64,000 nt of DNA, taken from JBDWFY01 sp964291365. GTDB lineage: Bacteria > Pseudomonadota > Alphaproteobacteria > Rhizobiales > Stappiaceae. Positions 38,334-47,124 of this stretch are shown here, piece by piece. The notes beneath the pieces were generated by a model that was not told the origin of the DNA, made no database searches, and was given only the letters and a program-made list of their open reading frames with translations. The stretch is taken from NCBI GenBank assembly GCA_964291365.2, contig OZ219989.1:1860001-1924000 (forward strand). The letters run 5' to 3'. Made by a program: the position numbers and the translations under genes. Within the stretch, counting starts at the first letter, position 1; each line of letters opens with the position of its first letter.

Positions 38334-38385
38334 ATTGAATTCAAAAAAATTTGAACTAAATTCAAAAGTTTTGGATGCTAAGATT
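38334..38385. repeat. Direct repeat, left copy flanking the coiled-coil region
   Basis: ATTGAATTCAAAAAAATTTG opens a ~52-base stretch ending GGATGCTAAGATT, matched at 40448-40500 in the same orientation with a few differences. The two copies bracket the pair of duplicated coiled-coil genes and could mark a formerly mobile or recombined segment. Confidence 0.6.
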
Positions 38386-38388
38386 GTA

Positions 38389-39110
38389 AGTAGTTCGCGC
38401 ATTTTTGGTCGAATGATCACGTAGAGTCAGTCATCTATTTCAGAAATTAAACCCTAACATTCTGAGCGACAGATTGTTTTAATCTGATCTACAACTTTCT
38501 GTTATTTATTCCATGCTGTACAATTTGTATTGCATTGGACGGAATTAGAACATATGAAATTTTAAAATCAAGTTAGTGTTCTTGCAATCGCAAATCCTAC
38601 TGCAACGACAAAGATTGCGGTGATTACTAAGAAAAGTTTGATACTGGCGGTACTAGCGTCAATTTTATCTTCAAGTTGGCGTCGAATCGCATCCACGTGT
38701 TCAGATGCGGCTTTTCGTTCTGCATCTGCGTGTTCGGTTGCAGCTTTTCGGTCCGCATCTGCGCGTTCTTGGATCGTCTTGTGCTTTGCTTCTGCAACCT
38801 TTCGTTCCGCTTCTGCGCGTTCTTGGATCACCTTGTGGTCTGTTTCTGCAACTTTTCGCTCCGCATTCATTTGTGCAAACGTTGCGGTGAAATTTCCTTC
38901 CACTTGAGACTTGTGGCCTTCTAGTTCAGTTTTATGAACCGCAAGCTCCGCTTTATGACCGGCAAGCCCAGCATTGAATACCTTTTCATTACTTGCAACT
39001 CGCGCCTGTATCGCTTCAATGTTGTTATTCATCATAACATCTCCAGTTTGATTAAGAGATCCTGATTCAACTTTCACTACTTCATTATACCCCGATTTAA
39101 TTTTATTTCA
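38389..39110. repeat. Tandem duplication, unit A (722 bp)
   Basis: Begins AGTAGTTCGCGCATTTTTGG. The following unit at 39111 begins AGCAGTTCGCGCACACTTGG, and both contain a coiled-coil gene with the same order of downstream and upstream sequence. Identity is high to the eye across the unit, including non-coding parts. Confidence 0.85.
38568..39035 (-). CDS. C-terminally membrane-anchored coiled-coil protein (copy A)
   Basis: 155 residues from ATG 39035, where GGAG stands five bases ahead; reading further upstream with a GTG start at 39077 is possible. The middle is a long charged coiled coil in near-heptad repeats (AERKVAE, HKVIQERA, ADRKAATEHA, AERKAASEH). One membrane helix ends it: SIKLFLVITAIFVVAVGFAI then ARTLT. 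The architecture (coiled coil plus C-terminal TM) resembles DUF1640-like proteins, but assignment is weak. It is a tandem duplicate of the next gene; the duplication removed the first 66 residues, and a TGA (about 39108) closes the upstream frame. Confidence 0.7.
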   Translation of the reverse strand: MMNNNIEAIQARVASNEKVFNAGLAGHKAELAVHKTELEGHKSQVEGNFTATFAQMNAERKVAETDHKVIQERAEAERKVAEAKHKTIQERADADRKAATEHADAERKAASEHVDAIRRQLEDKIDASTASIKLFLVITAIFVVAVGFAIARTLT

Positions 39111-39853
39111 AGCAGTTCGCGCACACTTGGTCGAATGATCGAGTAGAGTTAGCCATCTATTTCGGTAATTAAACCTTAACATGTTGAGCGACAGATTGTC
39201 TAAATCTGATCTAGAACTTTCTGGTATATATTCCATGCTGTACAATTTGTATTGCACTGGACGGAATTAGAACATATGAAATTTTAAAATCAAGTTAGTG
39301 TTCTTGCAATCGCAAATCCTACTGCAACGATAGAAATTGCGGTGATTATAACCCAAAGTTTGACACTGGTGGCACTAGCGTCAATTTTATCTTCAAGGTG
39401 GCGTCGAATCGCTTCCGCGCGTTCAGATGCGGCTATTCGGTCCGCATTGGCGCGTTGTTGGATCGCCTTGTGTTCTGCTTCTACAACCTTTCGGTCCGCA
39501 TCTGCGCGTTCAGTTGCAGCTTTTCGGTTAGCTTCTATCACCTTACGGTCCGCATCTGCACGTTCTTGGATCGCCTTGTGTTCTGCTACTACAACTTTTC
39601 GGTCCGCATTCATCTGTGCAAACGTTGCGGTGAAATTTCCTTCCACTTGAGACTTGTGGCCTTCTAGTTCAGCTTTATGACCCGCAATTTCTGCTTTATG
39701 ACCGGCAAGCCCAGCATTGAATACTTTTTCGTTACTTGCAACTTGCGCCTGTATCACTTCAATGTCTTTATTCATCATAACATCTCCAGATTGGTTAAGG
39801 GATCCTGAATCACCTTTCGCTACTTCATTATACCCCAGTTTAATTTTATTATA
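39111..39853. repeat. Tandem duplication, unit B (743 bp)
   Basis: Second copy of the repeated unit; 21 bases longer than unit A, which equals one extra heptad in the coiled-coil gene. After 39853 a third partial copy starts. Confidence 0.85.
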
Positions 39854-39976
39854 AGTAGTTCGCGCACGCTTGGTCGAATGATCACAGCGTGAAGATTCTT
39901 TATTAGCTCGCAACACCTGATCCGATAGGATTCCATCAGTAACTGACGAATTGCTAGTTTCATGTTTTGTTTTCAT
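39290..39976 (-). CDS. C-terminally membrane-anchored coiled-coil protein (copy B, full length)
   Basis: 228 residues from ATG 39976 with GAGGAA upstream. A polar, likely disordered N-terminus of about 65 residues is followed by the same coiled coil as copy A, here with one more heptad (ADRKVIEANRKAATERADAD region), and a C-terminal helix VKLWVIITAISIVAVGFAI. The second start within it (ATGATG at 39778, preceded by GGAGATGTT) matches the start proposed for copy A and could produce a shorter form. Predicted to sit in the inner membrane by its tail with the coiled coil on one side. Function unknown. Confidence 0.72.
   Translation of the reverse strand: MKTKHETSNSSVTDGILSDQVLRANKESSRCDHSTKRARTTYNKIKLGYNEVAKGDSGSLNQSGDVMMNKDIEVIQAQVASNEKVFNAGLAGHKAEIAGHKAELEGHKSQVEGNFTATFAQMNADRKVVVAEHKAIQERADADRKVIEANRKAATERADADRKVVEAEHKAIQQRANADRIAASERAEAIRRHLEDKIDASATSVKLWVIITAISIVAVGFAIARTLT
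39854..39885. repeat. Third partial copy of the duplication boundary
   Basis: AGTAGTTCGCGCACGCTTGG and the following 12 bases repeat the start of units A and B, then diverge. It lies inside the N-terminal coding part of copy B and marks the edge of the duplicated segment. Confidence 0.7.
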
Positions 39977-40617
39977 TCTTATTCCTCGTTACTGAAAATT
40001 GATATTTCCAGCCATGTGTTAATGTTAATCTTCGTACTACACGATATTACGATGTCACAACCTCCCTTCATTCCATTCCTTTGTGACCTAGGTTATTTGT
40101 TCCACAGCAATACGTTATAATACTAATAAACTAAAAGTGTTGATTTGTCAAGTCAAGTAAACTTTTACAAACTTCACATTCTTAAATTATTTTAATTCAA
40201 TATAAGTAACTTACTTTGCAAAGTCAAGCTAAAAAAATAAAAATTTAATAAAATGTGAACAAATCATTACTACGAATTTTCAAAACTCCTATAATATAAA
40301 GACTGGACTCACATATAAGAATGGAAAATAATTCTAGAATCTTATTAATATTTCTTTTTTGGGGGAATTTGTGACAAGAATTCTTATAATTAACTTATGA
40401 TTATTGAGAAGTTTTCGCGACATAAAGTCAACAATAATCATCAAAATATTGAATTCAAAAAAATTTGAACTAACTAAAATGAGTCTTGGGTGCTAAGATT
40501 AGTTACAATATATTATTCTTCTAAAATTTTTATTCAACTCCCTATCATTCTTTGATAAATTATTGAAAGAATCTGAAATGAATAATGGTGATTTTACGCA
40601 AATTTTTTTTTACTAGT
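39977..40617. other. 641-base AT-rich intergenic region
   Basis: No coding frame of note. It holds the promoter region of the full-length coiled-coil gene (near 39977-40080) and, at 40448-40500, the right copy of the flanking direct repeat. Nothing else recognised. Confidence 0.4.
40448..40500. repeat. Direct repeat, right copy flanking the coiled-coil region
   Basis: Matches 38334-38385 in the same orientation: the first 25 bases are identical and the last 12 nearly so, with a variable middle. It lies 118 bases before the ilvE-like stop. Confidence 0.6.
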
Positions 40618-41475
40618 CTAATTGTGAGCGAATTCGTAATACAAATCACGCGCAGTCGCCGCAATTGGACCTGGTTGTAATGAACGTTCTTCTAATTTCG
40701 TCACCGACATAACTTTTGAATAATTTCCAGTTGAAAATATTTCGTCAGCATCGTGAAAATCTTGGAATGTCAAGGATCGTTCGTGAACTTTGTAATTCGC
40801 TTTCTTTAGCAAGTTAATTATTCGTAGTCGCGTTATTCCATTAAGAAAAGTCCCATTTATGGCGGGAGTATGAATTTCACCATCTTTCACCATGAACACA
40901 TTTGCAGTTGCTAACTCTGCAATATTTCCAAGCATATCACGAACTATAGCATTATCAAATCCCCGCTCCTGTGCTTCACGGAGCATTCTTGCATTGTTTG
41001 GATATAAACATCCTGCTTTTGCATTCACTGGCATTGATTCAATTGTTGGTCGACGGTATGTAGATAATGCAACACTCAAGTTTGCCCCTTTTGGTGACAT
41101 TGGTGCTTCAAACATACACAGACAAAACCGTGTGCTTTCTGAATCACCCATAACGACTGATGGGCCATCTCCCTCAGTCCAATACATAGGCCGGATATAT
41201 ATTGCCGTTTTACCGTCAAATTTTGCTAGTCCTTCGTTAGTTATTTCAATCATCTGCTCCCAACGCATTGAAGGTGTCATTCCCAACGCTTCCGCTGAAT
41301 TATTTAAACGTTGACAATGGAGGTCTAAATCAGGAGTTACACCATCAAATGCGCGCGCCCCATCAAACACACTTGAGCCCAACCAAGCTGCATGAGTTCT
41401 AACCCCCAAAATTAAATGGTTACCTTCAAACCATTGACCATCCACCCAGCTAAAGGTTTTGGAAATTTTAGACAT
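40618..41475 (-). CDS. ilvE: Class IV (branched-chain-type) aminotransferase
   Basis: 285 residues from ATG 41475, with GGAG five bases upstream; a frame from 41535 adds 20 residues with no homology sense. Fold type IV PLP enzyme like alphaproteobacterial branched-chain aminotransferases: GVRTHAAWLGSSVFDGARAF at the N-terminus, the PLP lysine in PVNAKAGCLYPNNARML, and IAELATANVFMV with the phosphate-binding region after it. Expected to convert 2-oxo acids to Val, Leu, Ile and back. D-amino-acid transaminase or aminodeoxychorismate lyase are related alternatives but fit less well. Confidence 0.83.
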   Translation of the reverse strand: MSKISKTFSWVDGQWFEGNHLILGVRTHAAWLGSSVFDGARAFDGVTPDLDLHCQRLNNSAEALGMTPSMRWEQMIEITNEGLAKFDGKTAIYIRPMYWTEGDGPSVVMGDSESTRFCLCMFEAPMSPKGANLSVALSTYRRPTIESMPVNAKAGCLYPNNARMLREAQERGFDNAIVRDMLGNIAELATANVFMVKDGEIHTPAINGTFLNGITRLRIINLLKKANYKVHERSLTFQDFHDADEIFSTGNYSKVMSVTKLEERSLQPGPIAATARDLYYEFAHN

Positions 41476-41765
41476 TTTTACTCCAGTAGTAGTTAATTCT
41501 TCCCTAATGAGAATTAACAAAATTAAATCGCACATTTTGGAGTTTAAATTTCAATCACAATTACAGTAAACTCGACAGTAATACAATTTAACTTTGTCAA
41601 ATTACAAAAGATTTTTTCATATTGCAATTGAATTCTTAAATTCTCAAATCGCGTCCATTAATTTTGCTTAATTTTTTAATAATTTTATTTTCAAGTTGCA
41701 ACTCGGGTAACCATATATTATTTATCAATCAAATCAATCATTATTTTCAGAAAATTGAGGTAAAT

Positions 41766-42428
41766 ATGACACCAACAGTTTATGTATTTGACGCTTATGG
41801 AACCTTATTCGATGTGCATGCCGCAGTTCGGAAACATGCTACAGCAGTTGGAAATGAAGCAATTGCTGTTTCTGAACTTTGGCGACAGAAGCAATTGGAG
41901 TATTCATGGACACGTAGTTTAATGGGGAAGTATCAAAACTTTTGGGATTTGACTGTACAAGCATTAGATTACGCGCTATTAACATTTAAGATTGATAACC
42001 AAGATCTTCGTGGCAAACTGCTTGATTCATATCACAAATTAGATTGTTATCAGGAAGTTCCAGAAGTATTAAAGAAATTAAAAGCATCAGGAGTGAAACT
42101 TGCAATTCTATCCAATGGTAGTCCTAATATGCTTGAAGGTGCAGTTTCTTCTGCTGGATTAGATGGCGTACTTGACGAAATATTTTCCGTGGATGTGATT
42201 AAACATTATAAGGCGGACCCACAGGTTTATGAGTTGATTACCACGAATTTTCGCGTTTATCCAGAAGCTGTTTCGTTTCAATCTTCAAATCGTTGGGACA
42301 TTGCTGGTGCAGTGTCGTTTGGTTTTAAGTCGGTATGGATTAATCGCTCAAATCAACCTGACGAGTATACCGATCTAGCACCCTCGGCGGTATTAACTGA
42401 CTTAACCGGCTTGACTAAATTAAGTTGA
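41766..42428 (+). CDS. Haloacid dehalogenase, type II
   Basis: 220 residues from ATG 41766, preceded by GAGGTAAAT. L-2-haloacid dehalogenase subgroup of the HAD family: nucleophile FDAYGTLFDV near residue 8, the arginine in FWDLTVQAL context, LAILSNGSPNML, lysine in IKHYKADPQVY, and FQSSNRWDIAGA with the catalytic aspartate. The subgroup hydrolyses 2-halocarboxylates to hydroxy acids; many members have other physiological substrates. It lies divergent to ilvE and convergent with the dipeptidase. Confidence 0.85.
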   Translation: MTPTVYVFDAYGTLFDVHAAVRKHATAVGNEAIAVSELWRQKQLEYSWTRSLMGKYQNFWDLTVQALDYALLTFKIDNQDLRGKLLDSYHKLDCYQEVPEVLKKLKASGVKLAILSNGSPNMLEGAVSSAGLDGVLDEIFSVDVIKHYKADPQVYELITTNFRVYPEAVSFQSSNRWDIAGAVSFGFKSVWINRSNQPDEYTDLAPSAVLTDLTGLTKLS

Positions 42429-42466
42429 GTCACATCAAATAATACTTTCTTGGAATCACCAAACTA

Positions 42467-43861
42467 TCATTCAGTAGCAAGTTTATCTAAAATCCGCGCC
42501 CAAGATCGTATTCCTTTATGGAAACTTGAAAAATTGTATTTCTCATTAGGTGAATGAACTTGATCATCATCCAAACCAAAACCAATTAGCATCGTCTCCA
42601 TATCAAGCTTGTGTTTAAATTCATTAACAATTGGAATTGAACCACCCGTCCCAACTAATTTCGTTTCACATCCCCACTCTTCGGACAAAGCCTGTTGTGT
42701 GCGTTTAGATTCTGCGCTTTGAAAATCAACCCAAAGTCCTGGACCGCTTCCATGCTTCACAAATTTCGCTGAACAATCTTTTGGTAATTTACTTGATACA
42801 TATGTTCGCAGCGACTCTCTTATTTGTTCTGGGCCCTGGTCACCTACTAATCGACACGTAATTTTTGCTGTCGCTTTTGCAGGAATTACAGTTTTGAATC
42901 CTTCACCAGTATAGCCACCAAAAATTCCATTAACTTCTAGAGTTGGGCGCGCCCAGATCTGTTCTAATGTACTTCGATCTTTTTCACCTGCTGGTACCTC
43001 TAATCCAATTGATCCAAGAAAATCTTCATTTGAGAATCCTAAATTGTCCCACATTACTTTTACATTTTCTGGAATTTCTGATACTCCATCATAAAATCCT
43101 GGTAATGTAACGCGCCCGTGTTCGTCATGAAGACTTGACAATATTTCTGTTAATATGTGAATCGGATTGCGCGCAGCTCCACCATATAAACCAGAGTGCA
43201 AATCACGATTCGCTGCTGTTACCTCAATTTGTTCTCCCATTAACCCACGCAACATCACGGTCATCGCCGGAGTTTTTTCATCCCACATTCCAGTATCACA
43301 AACTAAGGCTAAATCACACTTCAACTCGGTAGAATTTTCTGCAAAAAATGGTAGTAAAGATGGTGATCCTGTTTCCTCTTCACCCTCAAAAAGCACTGTC
43401 ACTTTGAGTGGTAAACTACCAGTTTCTTCTTGCCACGCTCGCGCTGCTTCAACAAAAGTCATTAATTGCCCTTTATCATCACAAGCCCCTCTTGCAACAA
43501 TTATCTTACTTCCATCACTACGTGTTTTAATTGTAGGATCGAATGGATCATTTTCCCACAACTCAATTGGATCTATTGGTTGAACATCATAATGACCATA
43601 GAATAATACATGGGGGCCGGAATCAAAAGTACCTTTACTATGCCCAACCACCATTGGGTGTCCAATGGTTTCCCGAATTCCGGCATCAAAATTGAGCGAA
43701 TTCAATTCGCGCGTCAACCAATTCGCTGCCGATAAACAATCATCTTTATATACGGGATCTGTTGAAATACTTTTTATACGTAAAAGTTCAAATAATCGCT
43801 TGATACTTTGCTCAAGATTTGAGTCAACGCGATCTAGTACTTTATCAATCTGAGTCATCAT
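42467..43861 (-). CDS. M20-family dipeptidase
   Basis: 464 residues, zinc-dependent M20 peptidase. Metal ligands and catalytic residues are seen in LFYGHYDVQP, GACDDKGQLM, LFEGEEETGSPSL, and LVCDTGMWD, with a histidine in DDQVHSPNEKYN near the C-terminus. A dimerisation domain is inserted around residues 200-370. Expected to hydrolyse dipeptides or related amides in the cytoplasm. Start at ATG 43861 or one codon later, with GAGGAGTAA-like sequence ahead (GAGGAG). Confidence 0.9.
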   Translation of the reverse strand: MMTQIDKVLDRVDSNLEQSIKRLFELLRIKSISTDPVYKDDCLSAANWLTRELNSLNFDAGIRETIGHPMVVGHSKGTFDSGPHVLFYGHYDVQPIDPIELWENDPFDPTIKTRSDGSKIIVARGACDDKGQLMTFVEAARAWQEETGSLPLKVTVLFEGEEETGSPSLLPFFAENSTELKCDLALVCDTGMWDEKTPAMTVMLRGLMGEQIEVTAANRDLHSGLYGGAARNPIHILTEILSSLHDEHGRVTLPGFYDGVSEIPENVKVMWDNLGFSNEDFLGSIGLEVPAGEKDRSTLEQIWARPTLEVNGIFGGYTGEGFKTVIPAKATAKITCRLVGDQGPEQIRESLRTYVSSKLPKDCSAKFVKHGSGPGLWVDFQSAESKRTQQALSEEWGCETKLVGTGGSIPIVNEFKHKLDMETMLIGFGLDDDQVHSPNEKYNFSSFHKGIRSWARILDKLATE

Positions 43862-44137
43862 TTACTCCTCTATATAAACAGGTTGTGAAGTTTATTTAGA
43901 CAACGGAAGTCAGCGTTAGTATTTCGTTAGCATCAATCAAAGCAAACCGCTGATTTCAGCAAATAAATTGTGTTCTATACCACTAATACGTAAATAATTA
44001 GAAAAATCTTACATATTTATATACAATAATTCTACTAAAAATAATTTATTTGATTGATACTCTAATCTACACTATATTATAACTAAGCCGATTAAATTTC
44101 ATAATCTTGACACTAAATTCTCAATTTGGAGGTATTA

Positions 44138-44485
44138 ATGGAAAAACTTATTAATCAAATTACTGGTGATTTGGATTCAAGTGATGAACAAGCGAAAGAC
44201 GCAATTGCCATCATCTTTAATTTTTTACAAACCAGTGGTCCTGCCGAGCAAGTCAATAAAATATTTGAGTCACTATCCGGTGCAACAGACATCGCAAAAG
44301 ACTACGATGGCAATGGAGATGGCAGTTTAATGGGTGCATACAATGAACTCACTGCATTAGGTTTAGGAATGAATGATGTACAGAGTTTGGCAAAGATTAT
44401 TTTAAACTATCTAAAAGAAAATGCCGACGAAAGTCTGGTAGACGAAGTTATTACAGCGATTCCGGGGCTCAGTCAATTTGTTTAA
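44138..44485 (+). CDS. Small helical protein of unknown function
   Basis: 115 residues from ATG 44138, with GGAGG six bases upstream. Two helical halves: EKLINQITGDLDSSDEQAKDA with KDAIAIIFNFLQ, and after a flexible glycine-rich part (YDGNGDGSLMGAYNE) LGMNDVQSLAKIILNYLKE followed by ESLVDEVITAIPGLSQFV. Acidic, no signal peptide. Similar to DUF2267/DUF2780-like small proteins in layout. Function unknown. Good ribosome site and codon usage support it as a real gene. Confidence 0.72.
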   Translation: MEKLINQITGDLDSSDEQAKDAIAIIFNFLQTSGPAEQVNKIFESLSGATDIAKDYDGNGDGSLMGAYNELTALGLGMNDVQSLAKIILNYLKENADESLVDEVITAIPGLSQFV

Positions 44486-44525
44486 GTAAAATCCACAATC
44501 TTGTTTAACAACTTCAACAACTATA

Positions 44526-44559
44526 TTGATCCCATGCGGCAAATACGTCATGGGATCAA
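44526..44559. terminator. Perfect 11-bp hairpin between converging genes
   Basis: TTGATCCCATG and CATGGGATCAA enclose a 12-base loop. It lies between the helical protein and cytochrome c genes, which converge. No T-run on either side, so it may be a two-way terminator aided by Rho, or another symmetrical element. Confidence 0.45.
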
Positions 44560-44603
44560 GGAATTATTTAAGTAAATATACTTTCAGTTGTCACTGTGTT
44601 TGA

Positions 44604-45032
44604 TTAAAGAGTTTTAAGATAAGCAATAACATCGCGGCGGTCTTGCTCTTTCTTCAGCTTAAAGGTCATTTTCGCTTTCGCTTTCTCATCTCCCAGATAT
44701 TCCCGAATCCATGCCCGTGGGTCACCGATCCAACCGAAGATAGTTTCTTCGTCCCATACCAATCTTTTTTCTTTCGCATCAAGTAAACCTGACCCATATT
44801 TATAACCTTCAAAAGTTCCAGCGGTTCGACCAACTACACCATTAAGTACTGGACCTACCGCATTTTTCGCATTATCACCTACTTTGTGACAAGCCGAACA
44901 CTTCTTAAACACTTTCTCACCGGCAACAGGATCACCTTCTTGTGCAAAAGTATACCCTGACATTCCAATAAATATAAAGAGCACGCCAATTAGGCGAAGT
45001 ACACCAGAAATAGTTTTAAAGAGTGTATTCAT
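44604..45032 (-). CDS. Class I cytochrome c (c2-like)
   Basis: 142 residues. A signal peptide (LRLIGVLFIFIGMSGYTFAQ) is followed by one haem site KCSACHKVG (about residue 43) and the methionine ligand in KAKMTFKLKKEQD near the C-terminus. GPVLNGVVGRTAGTFEGYKY is typical of alphaproteobacterial cytochrome c2. Periplasmic electron carrier, probably between the bc1 complex and an oxidase. AAGGAG precedes the ATG. Confidence 0.93.
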   Translation of the reverse strand: MNTLFKTISGVLRLIGVLFIFIGMSGYTFAQEGDPVAGEKVFKKCSACHKVGDNAKNAVGPVLNGVVGRTAGTFEGYKYGSGLLDAKEKRLVWDEETIFGWIGDPRAWIREYLGDEKAKAKMTFKLKKEQDRRDVIAYLKTL

Positions 45033-45468
45033 TTAATGATCTCCTTGAGTATTGAAATTTAATCAGCAAAATTCTGACTAAATCATCAAAATGAGTTTAG
45101 CAAACTTCAATAAAGTAATTTAATCTGGAAATCAATAAATTATATTTTAAGTAACACAAAAATTTTCAAGTACAAGTACAAAATAAATCTATTATCCCAA
45201 GTTCGACACTTAAAGTATAAATTTTTTAATTCAAGACACATTATGATAAATTTTCTGAAAATTAAGTATTGTTTAAGTATAAAATCATAAGCATTACGGA
45301 AATTTACTTAAAAATTTCGATTTAATCTTCAAAAATTTTTAATTACATATTATTAAGTTATCTTTACTAAATAAATCTCAAAATACTGTGTATCAAATTA
45401 TAGGAATTTACCCTTATATTCATTGAGTTTATGACAATTTTTAACAACTCTTCATGTTGACTGTGTTT
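45033..45468. other. 436-base AT-rich intergenic region
   Basis: No gene or hairpin of note. Its right end contains TTCATGTTG at 45451-45459, which has an inverted copy at 47368-47376 and may belong to the left end of the IS1634 element. Confidence 0.4.
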
Positions 45469-47124
45469 TTAAAGTATAGTTTTCTTGTTGATCGTACTTT
45501 CCTCCAACGCAGAAATAAAATTCAATTGTTCAGGTGTTTTTTCAGTAAGCTGAAACTGTTTTACTCCATTAATTTCGAATTCAATTTGTTTGATATTTCG
45601 AAGGTCAGCAAGTACATCACCTGCGCTCGTTGTTATGCCTTTGGCACGTAACCGCATACGAATCAAGCGGTAAAGGAGCAGTGCAAGGAAACAGATCAGC
45701 CCATGGGAATTAATTCGGGCTGGTAATCGATGAAAAACTGGTGCAATTTTGATTTCACTCTTTAACGTGCGAAAGCCACTTTCGATATCAGAGCGTTGGT
45801 TGTAGTAATCAACGATATCGGTTTTCGACAGCTCAGGAACATTTGTTAAGATTCCCAATTTTCCATCAAAACTTTCTGCTAATTCCAAAGCTTCCATATC
45901 AATATCATATTCAAATTGATCGTTTTTATTAATGCTCGCCTTAATAATGCGGGACAAACCTTTCGATGTTACCTTATTCCGAAATTCTTTATAGGCTTTT
46001 TGATCGTGTGTTGCTTTGCGAACCTTTAACGCTTGTAGTCGCATAATTTTTTCCTTCGCTTCCTGTGTCAGTTTAGCAATTTTTTGTTGTCGTTTCGCAC
46101 CTTGATCACGGGCATACTGTTGTTTGTAAGAAACAATGAGACGTTGACCGAGATAAGTTGACTCTTGTACCCCATCGTTCTCAAACTCCATCGCGCCAAT
46201 GACACTTAGTTTCTGCTGATAGCGCCGCATTGGTATGGCGAGAATAAATTGAAGAGTTTGCCCGTTGATTGTTTTAAAGTTGATTAAATCCTGAACATTC
46301 TTGGTCGTTAATAAGCCGCGGTCAGCAACCGTGATAATGCGTGCAATCGGATATTGTTTTGTCAATTGCTCCACCATTCCAATTAACGTCTTGGGTTCAG
46401 CCGTATTTCCTGGATGCACTTGAAACATCAACGGAATCCCATCACTGGTTTGAACGACTCCATACACAAATTGACGCGCAAACCCACCTGTATCCTTACT
46501 CTTGCCAACCTGGCGTAAATCCCCTTTTTCGGCACCCGTCCCAGTCACGCGCACCGTCGTTAAATCATATACTGTTAATGTCATGTCCTGATCAATCAAT
46601 GGTCGTATTAACGATGATACCGCCCCAATCACTACTTCAACATGATGATCAAGAGCATCCATCGCGCGTAACAACTTTTGATGCGTAACCTGATTTGAAA
46701 TGTCGGGAATATTCACCTCTGTTAACCATTTCAGCACACCAAGTTTACTGGATGGAGAACATAATTGACAGAATACCATCAGTCGAATCAGAGCTTCAGT
46801 CAGCTTCTCATCGCGCTTTGTTGAGCGCAGCGCGGACTTGATTGCTGTGTTTAATCCAAGTTGTTCCCAAATTTTCTGAAGAGCCATAACATTACCGAAA
46901 TCTTTCGCGGAAATGAATTTTTGACCTTCTGATGTAACGTCTGATTCTTTTGCCCGATTTACCCAATTTTCAAGTGCTTTTTCAAGCTTCCCATCTTGAT
47001 CAAGTACACCTAATTGTTGCAAGACGCGCTGCTTAACTTTCCCCGTTTTAGGATCACGATACCCCTCAACGATGCGTAAATACTCATTCCCACGAGATTT
47101 TACAGTTCTTAGATACATCTTCAA
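45469..47124 (-). CDS. IS1634-family transposase, intact
   Basis: 551 residues without interruption. IS4-like DDE transposase of the IS1634 family: MKMYLRTVKSRGNEYLRIVEGY start, first aspartate in LTVYDLTTVRV, second in IITVADRGLLT, and the glutamate in YYNQRSDIESGFRTLKS. Basic helices follow. Terminal inverted repeats could not be fixed with certainty: TTCATGTTG occurs in opposite orientation at 45451-45459 and 47368-47376, which would give a ~1.9-kb element, but no target duplication flanks these points. Unlike the IS1182 copy, this one looks capable of making its protein. Confidence 0.9.
   Translation of the reverse strand: MKMYLRTVKSRGNEYLRIVEGYRDPKTGKVKQRVLQQLGVLDQDGKLEKALENWVNRAKESDVTSEGQKFISAKDFGNVMALQKIWEQLGLNTAIKSALRSTKRDEKLTEALIRLMVFCQLCSPSSKLGVLKWLTEVNIPDISNQVTHQKLLRAMDALDHHVEVVIGAVSSLIRPLIDQDMTLTVYDLTTVRVTGTGAEKGDLRQVGKSKDTGGFARQFVYGVVQTSDGIPLMFQVHPGNTAEPKTLIGMVEQLTKQYPIARIITVADRGLLTTKNVQDLINFKTINGQTLQFILAIPMRRYQQKLSVIGAMEFENDGVQESTYLGQRLIVSYKQQYARDQGAKRQQKIAKLTQEAKEKIMRLQALKVRKATHDQKAYKEFRNKVTSKGLSRIIKASINKNDQFEYDIDMEALELAESFDGKLGILTNVPELSKTDIVDYYNQRSDIESGFRTLKSEIKIAPVFHRLPARINSHGLICFLALLLYRLIRMRLRAKGITTSAGDVLADLRNIKQIEFEINGVKQFQLTEKTPEQLNFISALEESTINKKTIL

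Noticed and set aside
38620..38907. Plus-strand frames rich in Ser/Ala/Phe opposite the coiled-coil genes (also 39342-39650)
   Set aside because: Arise because the heptad-repeat codons are open on the opposite strand; the C-terminal membrane helix and ribosome sites support the minus-strand genes.
38389..39885. CRISPR-like repeat array
   Set aside because: The repeats are 722-743 bp tandem gene copies, not short repeats with spacers.
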